DNA of 64,000 nucleotides from Brevundimonas diminuta (GCF_022654015.1 NZ_CP073063.1:2618501-2682500); one strand, 5' to 3'; counted from the stretch's first letter, positions 1-9,413 are shown. Program-made: numbers and translations. Notes: generated by a model not told the origin, from the sequence alone.

Positions 1-1238
1 GACGGGACGAGCCGCTGGTCGTGCCGTCCATCGAAGAGATCGACGCCCGCATCGACCTGTCGGATCAGGAATGGCGGGACTGGGCGGCGCGCCTGAAGTG
101 TCCCGGCCTGTATCGCGACGACTTCGTCCGCAGCGCCCTGGCGTTGAAGTTGCTGCTGTACTCGCCGTCGGGCGCCATCGCCGCGGCGGCCACGACGTCC
201 CTGCCCGAGCGTCTGGGCGGCGACAAGAACTGGGACTATCGCTACGCCTGGCTGCGCGACGCCGGCTATACAATCGAGGCCTTCCTGGCGGCCGGCGCCC
301 AAGCGGAGGCCAAGGCCGCCTTCAGCTGGCTGCTGATGCAGCTGAAGCGCCATGGCGCCAAGGTCTGCTACAGCCTGGACGGCGCGCTCGTGCCGCCGGA
401 AACGCACTGGGACATGCCGGGCTATCAAGGCTCGCGTCCGGTCGTCACCGGAAACCGGGCTGCAGAACAGGCCCAACACGGCGTGTTTGGCGACATTTTC
501 GAGACCGCCTCGCGCTTCGTCGGCTGCGGCAACATCCTCGACAGCGCCAGCGCCCAGCAGTTGTCCGAACTGGCGGATCAGTGCGCCGACGCCTGGCGAC
601 AGCCGGACGCGGGCATGTGGGAACTGGAGGATCAGCAGCACTACACCATGTCCAAGATCAGCTGCTGGCAGGCCCTGGCCCGCGCGGTCGAACTGGCGGA
701 CGCGGGGCAACTGCCGACGACATGCCGGGACCGCTGGCGGCGAGAGCGCGACCGGATTTTCGCCTGGGTCGAGACGCATTGCTGGTCCGAAAGCCTTCAG
801 GCCTTCGTCATGTATCCGGGCAGCGACAAGCTGGACGCCGCCCTGGCCTTGGCGGTGCGGTTCCGGTTCGATGGCGAGGATCGACTGCGCGCGACCCTCG
901 AAGCGCTGGATCGCCATCTCGGCGCCGGCGTCTTCCACTATCGCTATTCCGGCATGCAGGCCGAGGAAGGGTGCTTCATCGCCTGTTCCTTCTGGATCGC
1001 CGAAGCCTGGGCGACGCTAGGCGAACCGGACAAGGCGCGCGCCCGCATCGACGGTCTGCGCGAAGCCCTCAGCGGTCGCTGGGGCATGCTCACCGAGATG
1101 ATCGACCCGGACACCGGCGCCTACCTCGGCAACATGCCGCAGGGACTCAGCCACCTCGCGCATCTGACCGCCCTGACCGCCGTCGGCAAGGCGCAGACCA
1201 CCTCCCCCCTACCCGAAACGGAGACGTTCCATGACTGA
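1..1238 (+). CDS. Glycoside hydrolase family 15 protein (5'-truncated by window)
   Basis: This is the C-terminal ~410 residues of a GH15 (glucoamylase/trehalase-like) enzyme, which hydrolyses terminal alpha-glucosidic bonds. The frame is open to the left edge, so the true start lies outside the window; the GTG at 21 is internal. The (alpha/alpha)6-barrel signature is visible: DKNWDYRYAWLRDAGYTIEA near the start, then WELEDQQHYTMSKISCWQAL in the middle, and a late SFWIAEAWATLGEPDKA segment that contains the usual glutamate. The stop overlaps the next start by 8 bp (ATGACTGA), so the two genes are translationally coupled. Trehalase versus glucoamylase specificity cannot be decided from the sequence. 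Confidence 0.88.
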   Translation, partial: RDEPLVVPSIEEIDARIDLSDQEWRDWAARLKCPGLYRDDFVRSALALKLLLYSPSGAIAAAATTSLPERLGGDKNWDYRYAWLRDAGYTIEAFLAAGAQAEAKAAFSWLLMQLKRHGAKVCYSLDGALVPPETHWDMPGYQGSRPVVTGNRAAEQAQHGVFGDIFETASRFVGCGNILDSASAQQLSELADQCADAWRQPDAGMWELEDQQHYTMSKISCWQALARAVELADAGQLPTTCRDRWRRERDRIFAWVETHCWSESLQAFVMYPGSDKLDAALALAVRFRFDGEDRLRATLEALDRHLGAGVFHYRYSGMQAEEGCFIACSFWIAEAWATLGEPDKARARIDGLREALSGRWGMLTEMIDPDTGAYLGNMPQGLSHLAHLTALTAVGKAQTTSPLPETETFHD

Positions 1239-2124
1239 TCGACTGACCCTTCAGGATCCGCGCGAGCAATATCCAAAGCCGCCCTTCCCGCGCCAACCGC
1301 AGCCCGTGCCCGGCGAAGCGCGCGAGATGGACCCCAAACCCGATCATGGCGAGGACAGCTATCAGGGTTCCAGCAAGCTGAAAGGGCGCAAGGCCCTGAT
1401 CACCGGCGCGGACAGCGGCATCGGCCGCGCGGCCGCCATCGCCTACGCCCGGGAAGGGGCCGATGTGGCCCTCTCCTATCTGCCGTCCGAGCGTAAGGAC
1501 GCCGCCGAAGTCATCGCGCTGATCGAGGCTGAAGGCCGCAAGGCCATCGATCTGCCCGGCGACATCACCGATGAAAACTGGTGCCGGCAGATGGTCGAAC
1601 AGGCCGTGTCCGAGCTGGGCGGACTGGACGTCCTGGTCATCAACGCCGGCCGCCAGCAGTATCGCGAGGACATCTCTCAGGTCACGTCGGAAGACTTCGA
1701 CAAGACCTTGAAGACCAACCTCTACGCCATGCACTGGATCGCCCAGGCGGCCGTCCCGCATCTGCCGGCGGGCGCCTCGGTCATCACCACCGCCTCGATC
1801 CAGGCCTATGAACCTTCGGCCATCCTGCTGGACTACGCCACCACCAAGGCCGGGATCGTCGCCTATACGAAGGCCCTGTCCAAGCAGCTGATCGAAAAGG
1901 GCATACGCGCCAACGTCGTGGCGCCCGGCCCCTTCTGGACGCCCCTGCAGTCGTCCGGCGGACAGCCGCAGGACGCCGTGATGAAGTTTGGCGAACAGGT
2001 GCCGCTGGGTCGTCCGGGCCAGCCTGTCGAGATCGCCCCGGTCTATGTGCTGCTGGCCTCGCAGGAAGGCAGCTACATCACGGGCGAAGTGTTCGGCGTC
2101 ACGGGCGGCATGGGCGTCGCCTGA
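1231..2124 (+). CDS. SDR family oxidoreductase (YghA/YhdF-like)
   Basis: A 297-residue short-chain dehydrogenase/reductase, predicted to reduce or oxidise a carbonyl/alcohol with NAD(P). The Rossmann glycine motif TGADSGIGRAA is near residue 55, after a ~45-residue proline-rich N-terminal extension (PFPRQPQPVPGEAREMDPKP) typical of the YghA/YhdF glucose-dehydrogenase-like SDRs. The active-site serine (TTASIQ) and YATTK catalytic pair follow, and the C-terminus ends in TGEVFGVTGGMGVA as usual. The start overlaps the GH15 stop. A hairpin terminator follows directly. Substrate is unknown; family members are often linked to osmotic or general stress. Confidence 0.9.
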   Translation: MTDRLTLQDPREQYPKPPFPRQPQPVPGEAREMDPKPDHGEDSYQGSSKLKGRKALITGADSGIGRAAAIAYAREGADVALSYLPSERKDAAEVIALIEAEGRKAIDLPGDITDENWCRQMVEQAVSELGGLDVLVINAGRQQYREDISQVTSEDFDKTLKTNLYAMHWIAQAAVPHLPAGASVITTASIQAYEPSAILLDYATTKAGIVAYTKALSKQLIEKGIRANVVAPGPFWTPLQSSGGQPQDAVMKFGEQVPLGRPGQPVEIAPVYVLLASQEGSYITGEVFGVTGGMGVA

Positions 2125-2137
2125 CAACACAAAACCA

Positions 2138-2172
2138 GCGGCGGGATCTTCCCGCCGCCGGTCTCTCTTTCT
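2138..2172 (+). terminator. Rho-independent terminator after the GH15-SDR operon
   Basis: A perfect 9-bp stem (GCGGCGGGA / TCCCGCCGC, 2138-2158) with a 3-nt TCT loop is followed by a pyrimidine/T-rich run to about 2172. It lies 14 bp after the SDR stop, in the right orientation to end that transcript before the convergent SDR at 2184. Confidence 0.75.
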
Positions 2173-2183
2173 CAGCCCTACGA

Positions 2184-2987
2184 CTAGCCGGCGAGGGTGG
2201 CGACCGAGCCGGAATCCACCCGGATGCCCGCACCGTTGATAAAACTGGCGCGCTCCGAACATAGGAAGGCCACGGCCGCCGCCACCTCCTCCGGCTTGCC
2301 CCTGCGATCCAGGGTCATTCCGGGGCGCTCTTCCTCCAGGAAGCTCTTGATGGCCTCGTCGAAGGTTTCGCCGCGTTCCTCGGCGCGCTTCTTCATCATG
2401 GCGTCGGTCATCGGGGTGGCGATGAAGGCGGGCGAGACCGTGTTCACCAGCACATTGTCGCAGCCGTAGGCCTTGGACAAGCCCTTCGCCAGGCTGAGAA
2501 TGCCAGCCTTCGAGGCGCAATAGGCCAGTTCATCGACATAGGGCTGGACCGCATCCTCCGACGCGAACAGGACGACACGGCCCCAGCCCGAACGCCGCAT
2601 GGCCGGAATGGCCTGGCGGCACATCCGCACCGCGCCCATCAGATTGATGTCGAGCGTCTCCAGCCAACCGGCGTCATCGACATCCAGGAAGTCGCCGGTC
2701 GCGCCCGTCACGCCCGCTGCGTTCACATAGATGTCCGGATCGCCCATGCGGTCTCGGACCTCCGCCCACAGCCGTTCGACATCGTCGGCCCTGGTCACAT
2801 CGCCGGTCACGCCGATGCATTCGCCCAAGGCGGACAGCTCCTGGACGGCTTCATCCAGCGTGCCGTCCGGCTTGTCGGTCAGGGCGACCCGTACGCCGGC
2901 TTCCAGCAGCAGCCGCGCCGTCTCCTTGCCCATGCCGGAATCGGCGCCGGAAATGAGGGCGATACGCCCCTTGATCCCGAGGTCCAT
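2184..2987 (-). CDS. SDR family oxidoreductase
   Basis: A 267-residue classical SDR. The cofactor motif SGADSGMGKETA is near the N-terminus, NAAG appears in the centre, and the active site shows a serine (LFASEDA) followed by YCASK. The start at 2987 is chosen because it begins the conserved first beta strand (MDLGIKGRIALISG) and is preceded by a good AGGAGA ribosome-binding site; a longer reading frame upstream is not SDR-like. The start overlaps the stop of the GMC gene (TGATG), so it is the last gene of a three-gene operon with the hydrolase fusion and GMC oxidoreductase. Substrate unknown. Confidence 0.9.
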   Translation of the reverse strand: MDLGIKGRIALISGADSGMGKETARLLLEAGVRVALTDKPDGTLDEAVQELSALGECIGVTGDVTRADDVERLWAEVRDRMGDPDIYVNAAGVTGATGDFLDVDDAGWLETLDINLMGAVRMCRQAIPAMRRSGWGRVVLFASEDAVQPYVDELAYCASKAGILSLAKGLSKAYGCDNVLVNTVSPAFIATPMTDAMMKKRAEERGETFDEAIKSFLEEERPGMTLDRRGKPEEVAAAVAFLCSERASFINGAGIRVDSGSVATLAG

Positions 2988-4531
2988 CACAAATCTCCTG
3001 TTCGTTGACGTTCGAGGAAACGATCGGCTGTGCGCAGGGCGACGGCCATGAGGGTCAAGGCCGGGTTGGCCGAAAGCGCGCTGGGGAAGACGGAGTTGTC
3101 GCAGACGTAGAGGTTGTCGATCTCGACGCTGCACCCGTCGCCGTCGACGACCGCCCCGTCCGCCTTGTCTCCCATCCGGCAGCCGCCGATGGTGTGCGCC
3201 GAACGGGCCACTGCGAAAATGTCCTCGGCGCCGGCGGCGGTCCAAATCCCCGTCATGACGCGTCGGGCATGGGCGTCCAGACGCCGCTCGTTTTCGCCAT
3301 AGCTGAAGTCGATCCGCGCCTTGCGCAGCCCGACGGCGTCGATCTCATCGGACAGGGTCAGGCGGTTGTCGTCGTTCGGCAGACACTCTCCATTGATGCC
3401 GATCCCGGCGAGCCGGCGATAGTTGCGCAGCGTATCCACCAGCGGCGCGCCCCACAGGCCCGCGCCGCGCGCGAACCCGCCCGCCAGGGTGACCGGCATG
3501 ACGCCAAGGCTTTGGATCAGATAGCCGCCGGCGAAGTTCGCGTCCGAGGGACGCACCATTTCTTCGCTGATCAGGGAAGACGGATAGCCGCGGTTCATCG
3601 ACATGTCGGAGTCAAACCGCCCCCAGACCTGGGTCGCCACATGGGTCATGAAGTTGCGGCCGACTTCGCCGCCGGCGTTGCCTAATCCCCAGTTCAGCAG
3701 CAGGCGCGGCGTCTCGACACCGCCCGCACAAAGGAACAGCGCCCGGCAGTTCAGCCGATGATCCTGGCCGTCGCGACGATAGATCACGGAATTGATCCGT
3801 CCACCGGCGTGACGCTCGACGCCGATCGCCCGCGCGTTGGCGATGATCTTGGCGCCGTTGGCTGCGGCCATCGGCAGAAAGCTGTTGTCCGCGCCGCCCT
3901 TGGCGCCGGTCCGGCATCCTTGATGGCAGGCGCCGCAGTTGACGCAGGCCATGCGGTGGGGTGTCGTCCCAACCGCTCGATCGCGAGACAGCACGGCCGC
4001 CGGCGCATCCGCAACCTTGAGCCCGACCGCACTTGCGCCACGGGCCATGGCGTCCGCCGGGGCGTTGCGCGGCACAGGCGGATAGGCGAACTGTCGGCCG
4101 CCCCAAGGATAGTCGGCCGGGCCCGAGACCCCGATCACCGCCTCCACGCTCTCGACGTAAGGTTTCAGTTCGTCCCAGCCGAACGGCCAGTCGCGTCCGC
4201 GCCCGGTCTCCGAGGCCAGCGTCAGATCACGGGGATCGGGTCGCGGGCAGAAGGCGCCCCAGTGCAGCAGCGAGCCGCCGACGCCCTGGCCGGAGTTGTT
4301 GGCCCCAAAGGCGGTCGGGTTGTGCCCTCCGCTGAGGCGTTCCTCCATCCAGTAAAGGTCTGCCGTCGTTTCGTCGGGCGTATGCTCCGCCGAATCGAAG
4401 GCCCGCCCCGCCTCCAGCACCGTGACCGACAGCCCGGCCTTCGCCAGCCTGGCTGCGATCGGAGCCCCGCCGGCGCCGCTGCCGATGATGACGACATCGG
4501 CTTCGTCGGCCGTCCTTGCGGGCGCGCTCAA
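2987..4531 (-). CDS. GMC family FAD-dependent oxidoreductase
   Basis: A 514-residue glucose-methanol-choline type flavoprotein. The FAD-binding motif DVVIIGSGAGGAPIAARLAK lies at the N-terminus, the family signature GVGGSLLHWGAF follows, and the C-terminal catalytic-histidine region reads SAHTIGGCRMG, then NPALTLMAVALRTADR. In the middle is a cysteine cluster CVNCGACHQGCRTGAK (CxxCxxCxxxC), which could hold an iron-sulfur centre or be structural, as in long-chain alcohol oxidases. The TTG start at 4531 is inferred: it overlaps the upstream stop by 4 nt (TTGA), has a GGGAGGGCGAGGG purine run upstream, and places the flavin motif about 10 residues in. No Tat signal is seen. Adjacent to a gluconate-dehydrogenase-subunit-3 domain, its likely partner. 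Confidence 0.87.
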   Translation of the reverse strand: MSAPARTADEADVVIIGSGAGGAPIAARLAKAGLSVTVLEAGRAFDSAEHTPDETTADLYWMEERLSGGHNPTAFGANNSGQGVGGSLLHWGAFCPRPDPRDLTLASETGRGRDWPFGWDELKPYVESVEAVIGVSGPADYPWGGRQFAYPPVPRNAPADAMARGASAVGLKVADAPAAVLSRDRAVGTTPHRMACVNCGACHQGCRTGAKGGADNSFLPMAAANGAKIIANARAIGVERHAGGRINSVIYRRDGQDHRLNCRALFLCAGGVETPRLLLNWGLGNAGGEVGRNFMTHVATQVWGRFDSDMSMNRGYPSSLISEEMVRPSDANFAGGYLIQSLGVMPVTLAGGFARGAGLWGAPLVDTLRNYRRLAGIGINGECLPNDDNRLTLSDEIDAVGLRKARIDFSYGENERRLDAHARRVMTGIWTAAGAEDIFAVARSAHTIGGCRMGDKADGAVVDGDGCSVEIDNLYVCDNSVFPSALSANPALTLMAVALRTADRFLERQRTGDL

Positions 4532-5886
4532 CCCTCGCCCTCCCGCAGCAAACGCCAAGGTTCGGTGCGGTCCGCCGCTGTCTGGTCGTAGCCTTGGAAT
4601 TGTCCTTCGCCACCCGTGGCGAAACCGTCGTAACCAATCTGGGCCCAGGTGGCCGGCAGCGACATCCACAGGCGCGCGACCTCGGAGACGACGTCCTGGA
4701 ACCACAGCCTCATGGCGTGCGCCGAAAGCCCGCTTGGCTCTGCCCACTCGCCCTGTGAAATGGCGCGCAGGATGCCGTCCTGGCGATCAGAGGCCAGGGT
4801 TGCGAACTTCGGCGCCATGGCGGCGATCTCATCCAGTCCGCGTCGCCAGGCCTCGGTGTCCGACGGAAGATCGGCGAACCGCCACCCATCGCCCTGTCCG
4901 CTGGAGAGCCCCACATCCAGACGCCGCGCCAAATCATCCGGATCGCCTGCATCCGGCAAAATACGCGCCATCATCGCCGACAAAACGGCGCGCTGGGTCG
5001 GGTTCAGGACGCCGCCGTCGGCTTGGACCGGACCGAAGTGACGATCCAGCATTGCGCGTCGTGTGCGATCCGACACGCGATCGGACGCCATCAGACCCAC
5101 GAAGCGTGGAGGCAGCGCAGATGAACCGAGCTTCTCGACAAATTCCAGAACCAGGCCGGCGAGACGGTCCGGCTGTTCCTGAGGGATCAGGTGCGCCGCA
5201 TCCGACACGACCACCACGTCAGCGGCGCGATAGTGAGGGGCGTTGACACGCCGCTGCGCCGCCTCGCCCAGATCGCCGTCCTGTGCGCCGGCGATGATCA
5301 GAGCAGGGAAAGGCAGGACGCCGGCCTGATCGGACCAGTCCTCGCGCGATCCTTCGGCCAGCCATCCGCGCCAGGCTTGGGGACTTGACCGCGTGAAATC
5401 GGCCAGCGCCTGATCGAAAGCGGCTTGCGGCAGACCGGCGGCCGTATTGGCGTCGATGAACTGGCGCCCCCGATCCTCGATCCTTGTCGGATCGTCGAAC
5501 CAGGTCAGCATATCCGCACGCCTGTTCTCGTCCATCGGCTCCGGCGAGGGCGGCGATCCGGCGACCAGCACGAGGCCCAGCAACCCGCTCAAACCCGCCG
5601 CCCCGTCACGCGCCCGTGCAGCGATCAAGGTCGCGAACTTGCCGCCCATGCTGTGGCCGACAAGGATCCAGCGTGCGAGAGCGAGATCAGTCAGACGACG
5701 GCTCAGGTCGTCGAGCACGACTTGGACATCGCCATGGCCTTCCGGCGCCCTGTCTCCAAACCCTGGAAGATCGATCGCGACCGTCAGCACCTCATCGGCA
5801 AGCCGCTCGATCACCGCGTCCCAATCGTGGCGGCTCGATCCCAAGGAATGAAGGAAGACGACAGCGAGGCGGGTATCTGTGGGCAT
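4528..5886 (-). CDS. Alpha/beta hydrolase fused to gluconate 2-dehydrogenase subunit 3-like domain
   Basis: A 452-residue two-domain protein. Residues ~1-255 form an alpha/beta hydrolase: oxyanion-region FLHSLG, nucleophile elbow GHSMGG (Ser79), an acid in GAQDGD and the histidine in DAAHLIPQEQP. Residues ~275-452 resemble gluconate 2-dehydrogenase subunit 3 (short helical domain, LNPTQRAVLSAMMARILPD), which normally is a separate, Tat-exported partner of a GMC catalytic subunit. Here there is no signal peptide, so the complex is probably cytoplasmic. The downstream GMC gene overlaps its stop by 4 nt, supporting a physical or functional pairing. The hydrolase could open a lactone or ester made by the oxidoreductase, but that is inference. 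Confidence 0.78.
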   Translation of the reverse strand: MPTDTRLAVVFLHSLGSSRHDWDAVIERLADEVLTVAIDLPGFGDRAPEGHGDVQVVLDDLSRRLTDLALARWILVGHSMGGKFATLIAARARDGAAGLSGLLGLVLVAGSPPSPEPMDENRRADMLTWFDDPTRIEDRGRQFIDANTAAGLPQAAFDQALADFTRSSPQAWRGWLAEGSREDWSDQAGVLPFPALIIAGAQDGDLGEAAQRRVNAPHYRAADVVVVSDAAHLIPQEQPDRLAGLVLEFVEKLGSSALPPRFVGLMASDRVSDRTRRAMLDRHFGPVQADGGVLNPTQRAVLSAMMARILPDAGDPDDLARRLDVGLSSGQGDGWRFADLPSDTEAWRRGLDEIAAMAPKFATLASDRQDGILRAISQGEWAEPSGLSAHAMRLWFQDVVSEVARLWMSLPATWAQIGYDGFATGGEGQFQGYDQTAADRTEPWRLLREGEG

Positions 5887-6023
5887 GCAGGGGCTTTTTC
5901 AAAAGCGAAGACGCGAAACCCCGTCCTTGTCGGTCGGCGGTCGTCGATCAGCGCGCCACCGGCGGAATTGCTCCCAACAAAACAGAACCTGGACGTCGAA
6001 ATCAGCTCTACACCGCCCTGGCC

Positions 6024-9000
6024 TCAGGCCGCCGCCAATTCGGTCAGAAGCCTTTCAATGAAGGCCGTGTCGTGCGGTTGATCGTTGGCGGCGTCGACGA
6101 TCATGCGATCGTCGGACCAGCGTCGATCGTCGCCCAACGGGAAGGCGGCTTCCATGCCGGGCCGACGCGCCGCCGCGATTCGCAAAGCCGTCGCCTTCGG
6201 TCCCGACACTATTTCCGTGACGCCGGCATCACGGGCGAGCGCCGCCAGGCGACGGCCGGTGAACAGGTCCTCTGCCGGGTCGGGTAAAGGGCCGAACCGA
6301 TCTTCGGCCTCGTCTCGCAGGGCGTCGACATCTTCCGGCGTCGTGGCGCGCGCCAACCGGGCGTAAAGATTGATGCGCACGGTTTCGTCTGGGATGTAGT
6401 CCGCCGGCAGATGCCCTGTCGCGCCGACGTTCAGACTGGGAGAGGCTTGGTCTGGATCGGGATCGCCTTTTGCAGCCGCGAGCGCCCGAGCCAGGACGGC
6501 CTGATACAGGGCCGAGCCGATCAGCCTGACATGTCCGGCCTGTTCCTCGCCCACCAGATCGCCGCCGCCGCGCAGGTCCAGATCGCGTCCGCTGATCGCG
6601 AAGCCCGCCCCCAGTCGGTCCAGAGCCTCCAGCGTCTGCAAGCGCGCTTCCGTGGCCGCCGCCATCGGCGCTTCGGGATCGGAAAGCAGATAGGTGAACC
6701 CCTGTCGCCGCCCCCGGCCGACACGCCCGCGCAGCTGATGCAGTTGCGCCAGGCCGAACCGGTCCGGCCGCCAGATCAACATCGTATTGGCGCGCGGCAC
6801 ATCCAGGCCGGTCTCGATGATGTTCGTGGCCAAAAGCACGTCCCCCTCGCCGTCGGAGAAACGGCTCATAACCTCGTCGATCGCGGACGGGGACATATCG
6901 CCGTGCGCCGAGACCACGGACAGCTCGGGCGTCAGGGTCTTCAGGCGTTCCGCCAAGGGTTCCATATCCTCGATCCGCGGCACGACCACGAAACTTTGGC
7001 CGCCCCGCGCCTTCTCGCGCATCAGCGATAGGCGAACCGCCCCAGCGTCGAACGGGGTCATGAAGGTTCGGATCGGCCGACGTCTCGCGGGTGGACTGGC
7101 GATCAGGCTGACGTCCTGAATGCCGACCATGGCGCTTTGAAGAGTCCTCGGGATCGGAGTGGCCGACATCGACAACAGATGCGGCGCTTTCTCTGACAAG
7201 GCAGATTTCATCTGCGCGCCGAAGCGGTGCTCCTCATCGATGATGACAAGCCCAAGGTCGAAACACGCCAATCCTTCCGACGCCAGGGCCTGCGTACCCA
7301 CCACGACGCGCATGGAGCCGTCCGCCAGACCTGCCTTGACCGCCCGCGCCTCCGCGCTGTCTGCGGCGCGCGACAGATGGCCGATTTGAATGTCCGTGTC
7401 CTTGAACCGTCTCTTGAAGACCTCGAAATGCTGGCGCGCCAGGACGGTGGTCGGGGCGACGACGATGACCTGTTTGCCGGCAAGGGCCACGGCCGCCGCG
7501 GCGCGCAGGGCGACCTCGGTCTTGCCGAAACCGACATCGCCGCAGACGAGCCGGTTCATGGGCTTGCCGGATCCCAAGTCCGCCAGGACCGCCTCGATGG
7601 CGCGCGCCTGATCGGCCGTTTCGGGGAAGGCGAACCCGGAGGCGAAGCGGGCGAGCGCCTGGCGCGGCGCGGTGATCGGTTCGGTCCTCAACGCTGCGCG
7701 CGCCTCGGCCCGGGCGGATAGAGCAGCTGCGGCCTCATCGATCTGCGCGCTGACCTTGGCGCGACGCTTCAGCCATCCCTGCGTATTCAGTCGATCCAGC
7801 GACACCGCGTCCGGCTCCGAGCCGTAGCGCCAGATTTTGCCGAACTCCTCGATCGGCGCGAGAATGGTTCCTCCGCCATGATACTCGATGCGCAGAACGT
7901 CGCGCTCCACGCCATCGGCAGCGACCCGCTCCAAAGCCTTCAGGACGCCCAGTCCGTGGTCTTCATGGATGACCACATCGTCCAACCGCAGTTCTGTCTC
8001 TCCGAACGCATTGTTCGTGTCGCCGGATGCTCGCGCGATCCGGCCGCCGAAGATATCCGAAGGCGTCAGGACGACAAGACCGGTCGCCGACTGGCGGAAA
8101 CCTGTGTCCAGATCGGCGGTTATGACGGCGATCTGCCCGGGCTGCAGTGGCGCGATCGCGCTCCAGCTCTCTAGCGCCACGGGCGTATCGATATCGTGGC
8201 GACGCAGCAGGCGTAGGACGATCCTGTGCTCATGAGGCAATCCTGTCAGGACGATGCGATCGCCCGCCTCGCGCCGCTCGGCAACGAACTGTTTCAGGGC
8301 CCGCCCCGGCGACTTTTTCAATGCGAAGGCCGGCGTAGCCGCCCAACCCTCGACGCTCAAGGGTTTAACCCCTTTTAACGCCTGATGAACGTCCTGCTCC
8401 GTCAGATAAAGGCTGTCGGGTTTCGGAGGACGCGCGCCCTCGCTGAACCGCAGGCGAGTGTCATAGGCTTCGGCCACATGCGCGCGAATGCGTTCGAACC
8501 GATCCTCCACGCCAACGTCGGTCAGGATCATCGGCTTGTCGAGGAAATCAAACAGGGTCGTCGAGGTCTCAGTATCGATCAACGGCCCGGTCTCCTGACG
8601 ATCGGGATCGTCATCCTCGGACGACCGGTCGCTCCACTCAGCTGCCGGGGTCAGACAGATCGTCTGGATCTCGGCGCCCCGGCGCTGCGACACGGGATCG
8701 AAGGCATGGATTTCGGTGATCCGGTTCGCCTCATCCAGGGCGATGCGATAAGGCGTTGCAGACGCGGGCGGGAAGACGTCGACCACCGCGCCGAGCAGAG
8801 CATACTCGCCAGGTTCGTCGACCCGCTCATCCGCCGCATAGCCTGTATCCATCAAAAACGATTCCAAGACTTCGCGATCCAGCGCCTCGCCCGCCGCGAC
8901 CGACAAGCGGGCCTTGATCCGTTCGCGCGACGGCGTCCGCTGCACGATCGCATCGGGCGAGGCGACCAGGAACACGGGCCTTGCGCCGGCTTCGTCCAGG

Positions 9001-9329
9001 GCGCCCAAGACGGCCATCCGCCGCCCCATGCTTTCCCGCGAAGGCGCAGCGCGGTCGTAGGGCAGGCAGTCCCAGGGCGGCAGGACCAGCACCTCGGCGT
9101 CCTTCACCATCGGCGAGAGCGCCGCCGCAATCTCATCGGCGCGGCGTTCGCTGGTGGCTATGAACACCACGGCCTGCGAGCGCCTTGTCTTCATCTCGGC
9201 AAGTCCAGCCGCAACGGCCGCCGCCGGCATTTTCCAACGCTTGCCGTCGTCCTGCTCGGGCGCTGGCCCTCCAACGAGGACCTGTTGGCCCGTGGCGGAA
9301 AGATCGGTGTCGGCAGGTGATGATTTCAT
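6024..9329 (-). CDS. mfd: Mfd-like transcription-repair coupling factor helicase
   Basis: A 1101-residue superfamily 2 translocase with Mfd architecture: UvrB-homology region (WDCLPYDRAAPS, ~residues 85-97), CarD-like RNA-polymerase-interacting domain (HEDHGLGVLKALERV, ~455-505), then RecG-like motor with Walker A GDVGFGKTEVAL (~598), DEEH box (IIDEEHRFG), SATPIPRTLQSAM, and QLRGRVGRG, followed by a TRCF C-terminal domain. Canonical Mfd frees stalled RNA polymerase and recruits UvrA. The protein is slightly shorter than usual and the RID and C-terminal parts look divergent, so it may be a second, Mfd-like paralogue rather than the housekeeping gene. It stands alone with no obvious operon partner. 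Confidence 0.82.
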   Translation of the reverse strand: MKSSPADTDLSATGQQVLVGGPAPEQDDGKRWKMPAAAVAAGLAEMKTRRSQAVVFIATSERRADEIAAALSPMVKDAEVLVLPPWDCLPYDRAAPSRESMGRRMAVLGALDEAGARPVFLVASPDAIVQRTPSRERIKARLSVAAGEALDREVLESFLMDTGYAADERVDEPGEYALLGAVVDVFPPASATPYRIALDEANRITEIHAFDPVSQRRGAEIQTICLTPAAEWSDRSSEDDDPDRQETGPLIDTETSTTLFDFLDKPMILTDVGVEDRFERIRAHVAEAYDTRLRFSEGARPPKPDSLYLTEQDVHQALKGVKPLSVEGWAATPAFALKKSPGRALKQFVAERREAGDRIVLTGLPHEHRIVLRLLRRHDIDTPVALESWSAIAPLQPGQIAVITADLDTGFRQSATGLVVLTPSDIFGGRIARASGDTNNAFGETELRLDDVVIHEDHGLGVLKALERVAADGVERDVLRIEYHGGGTILAPIEEFGKIWRYGSEPDAVSLDRLNTQGWLKRRAKVSAQIDEAAAALSARAEARAALRTEPITAPRQALARFASGFAFPETADQARAIEAVLADLGSGKPMNRLVCGDVGFGKTEVALRAAAAVALAGKQVIVVAPTTVLARQHFEVFKRRFKDTDIQIGHLSRAADSAEARAVKAGLADGSMRVVVGTQALASEGLACFDLGLVIIDEEHRFGAQMKSALSEKAPHLLSMSATPIPRTLQSAMVGIQDVSLIASPPARRRPIRTFMTPFDAGAVRLSLMREKARGGQSFVVVPRIEDMEPLAERLKTLTPELSVVSAHGDMSPSAIDEVMSRFSDGEGDVLLATNIIETGLDVPRANTMLIWRPDRFGLAQLHQLRGRVGRGRRQGFTYLLSDPEAPMAAATEARLQTLEALDRLGAGFAISGRDLDLRGGGDLVGEEQAGHVRLIGSALYQAVLARALAAAKGDPDPDQASPSLNVGATGHLPADYIPDETVRINLYARLARATTPEDVDALRDEAEDRFGPLPDPAEDLFTGRRLAALARDAGVTEIVSGPKATALRIAAARRPGMEAAFPLGDDRRWSDDRMIVDAANDQPHDTAFIERLLTELAAA

Positions 9330-9413
9330 CCTGGCTCAACCCCGTGGTCAGCCGGGGGTTGCGCCCGCTTTCGTACCCCCAGTCGTTTCAGCCGCCAGCG
9401 CGACGGAACCGCC

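Noticed and set aside
1147..2520. 457-codon open frame on the minus strand
   Set aside because: Antisense shadow of the SDR gene; no family motifs, while the plus strand carries full SDR motifs.
8385..9320. 311-codon open frame on the plus strand
   Set aside because: Antisense to the mfd-like gene; no conserved motif.
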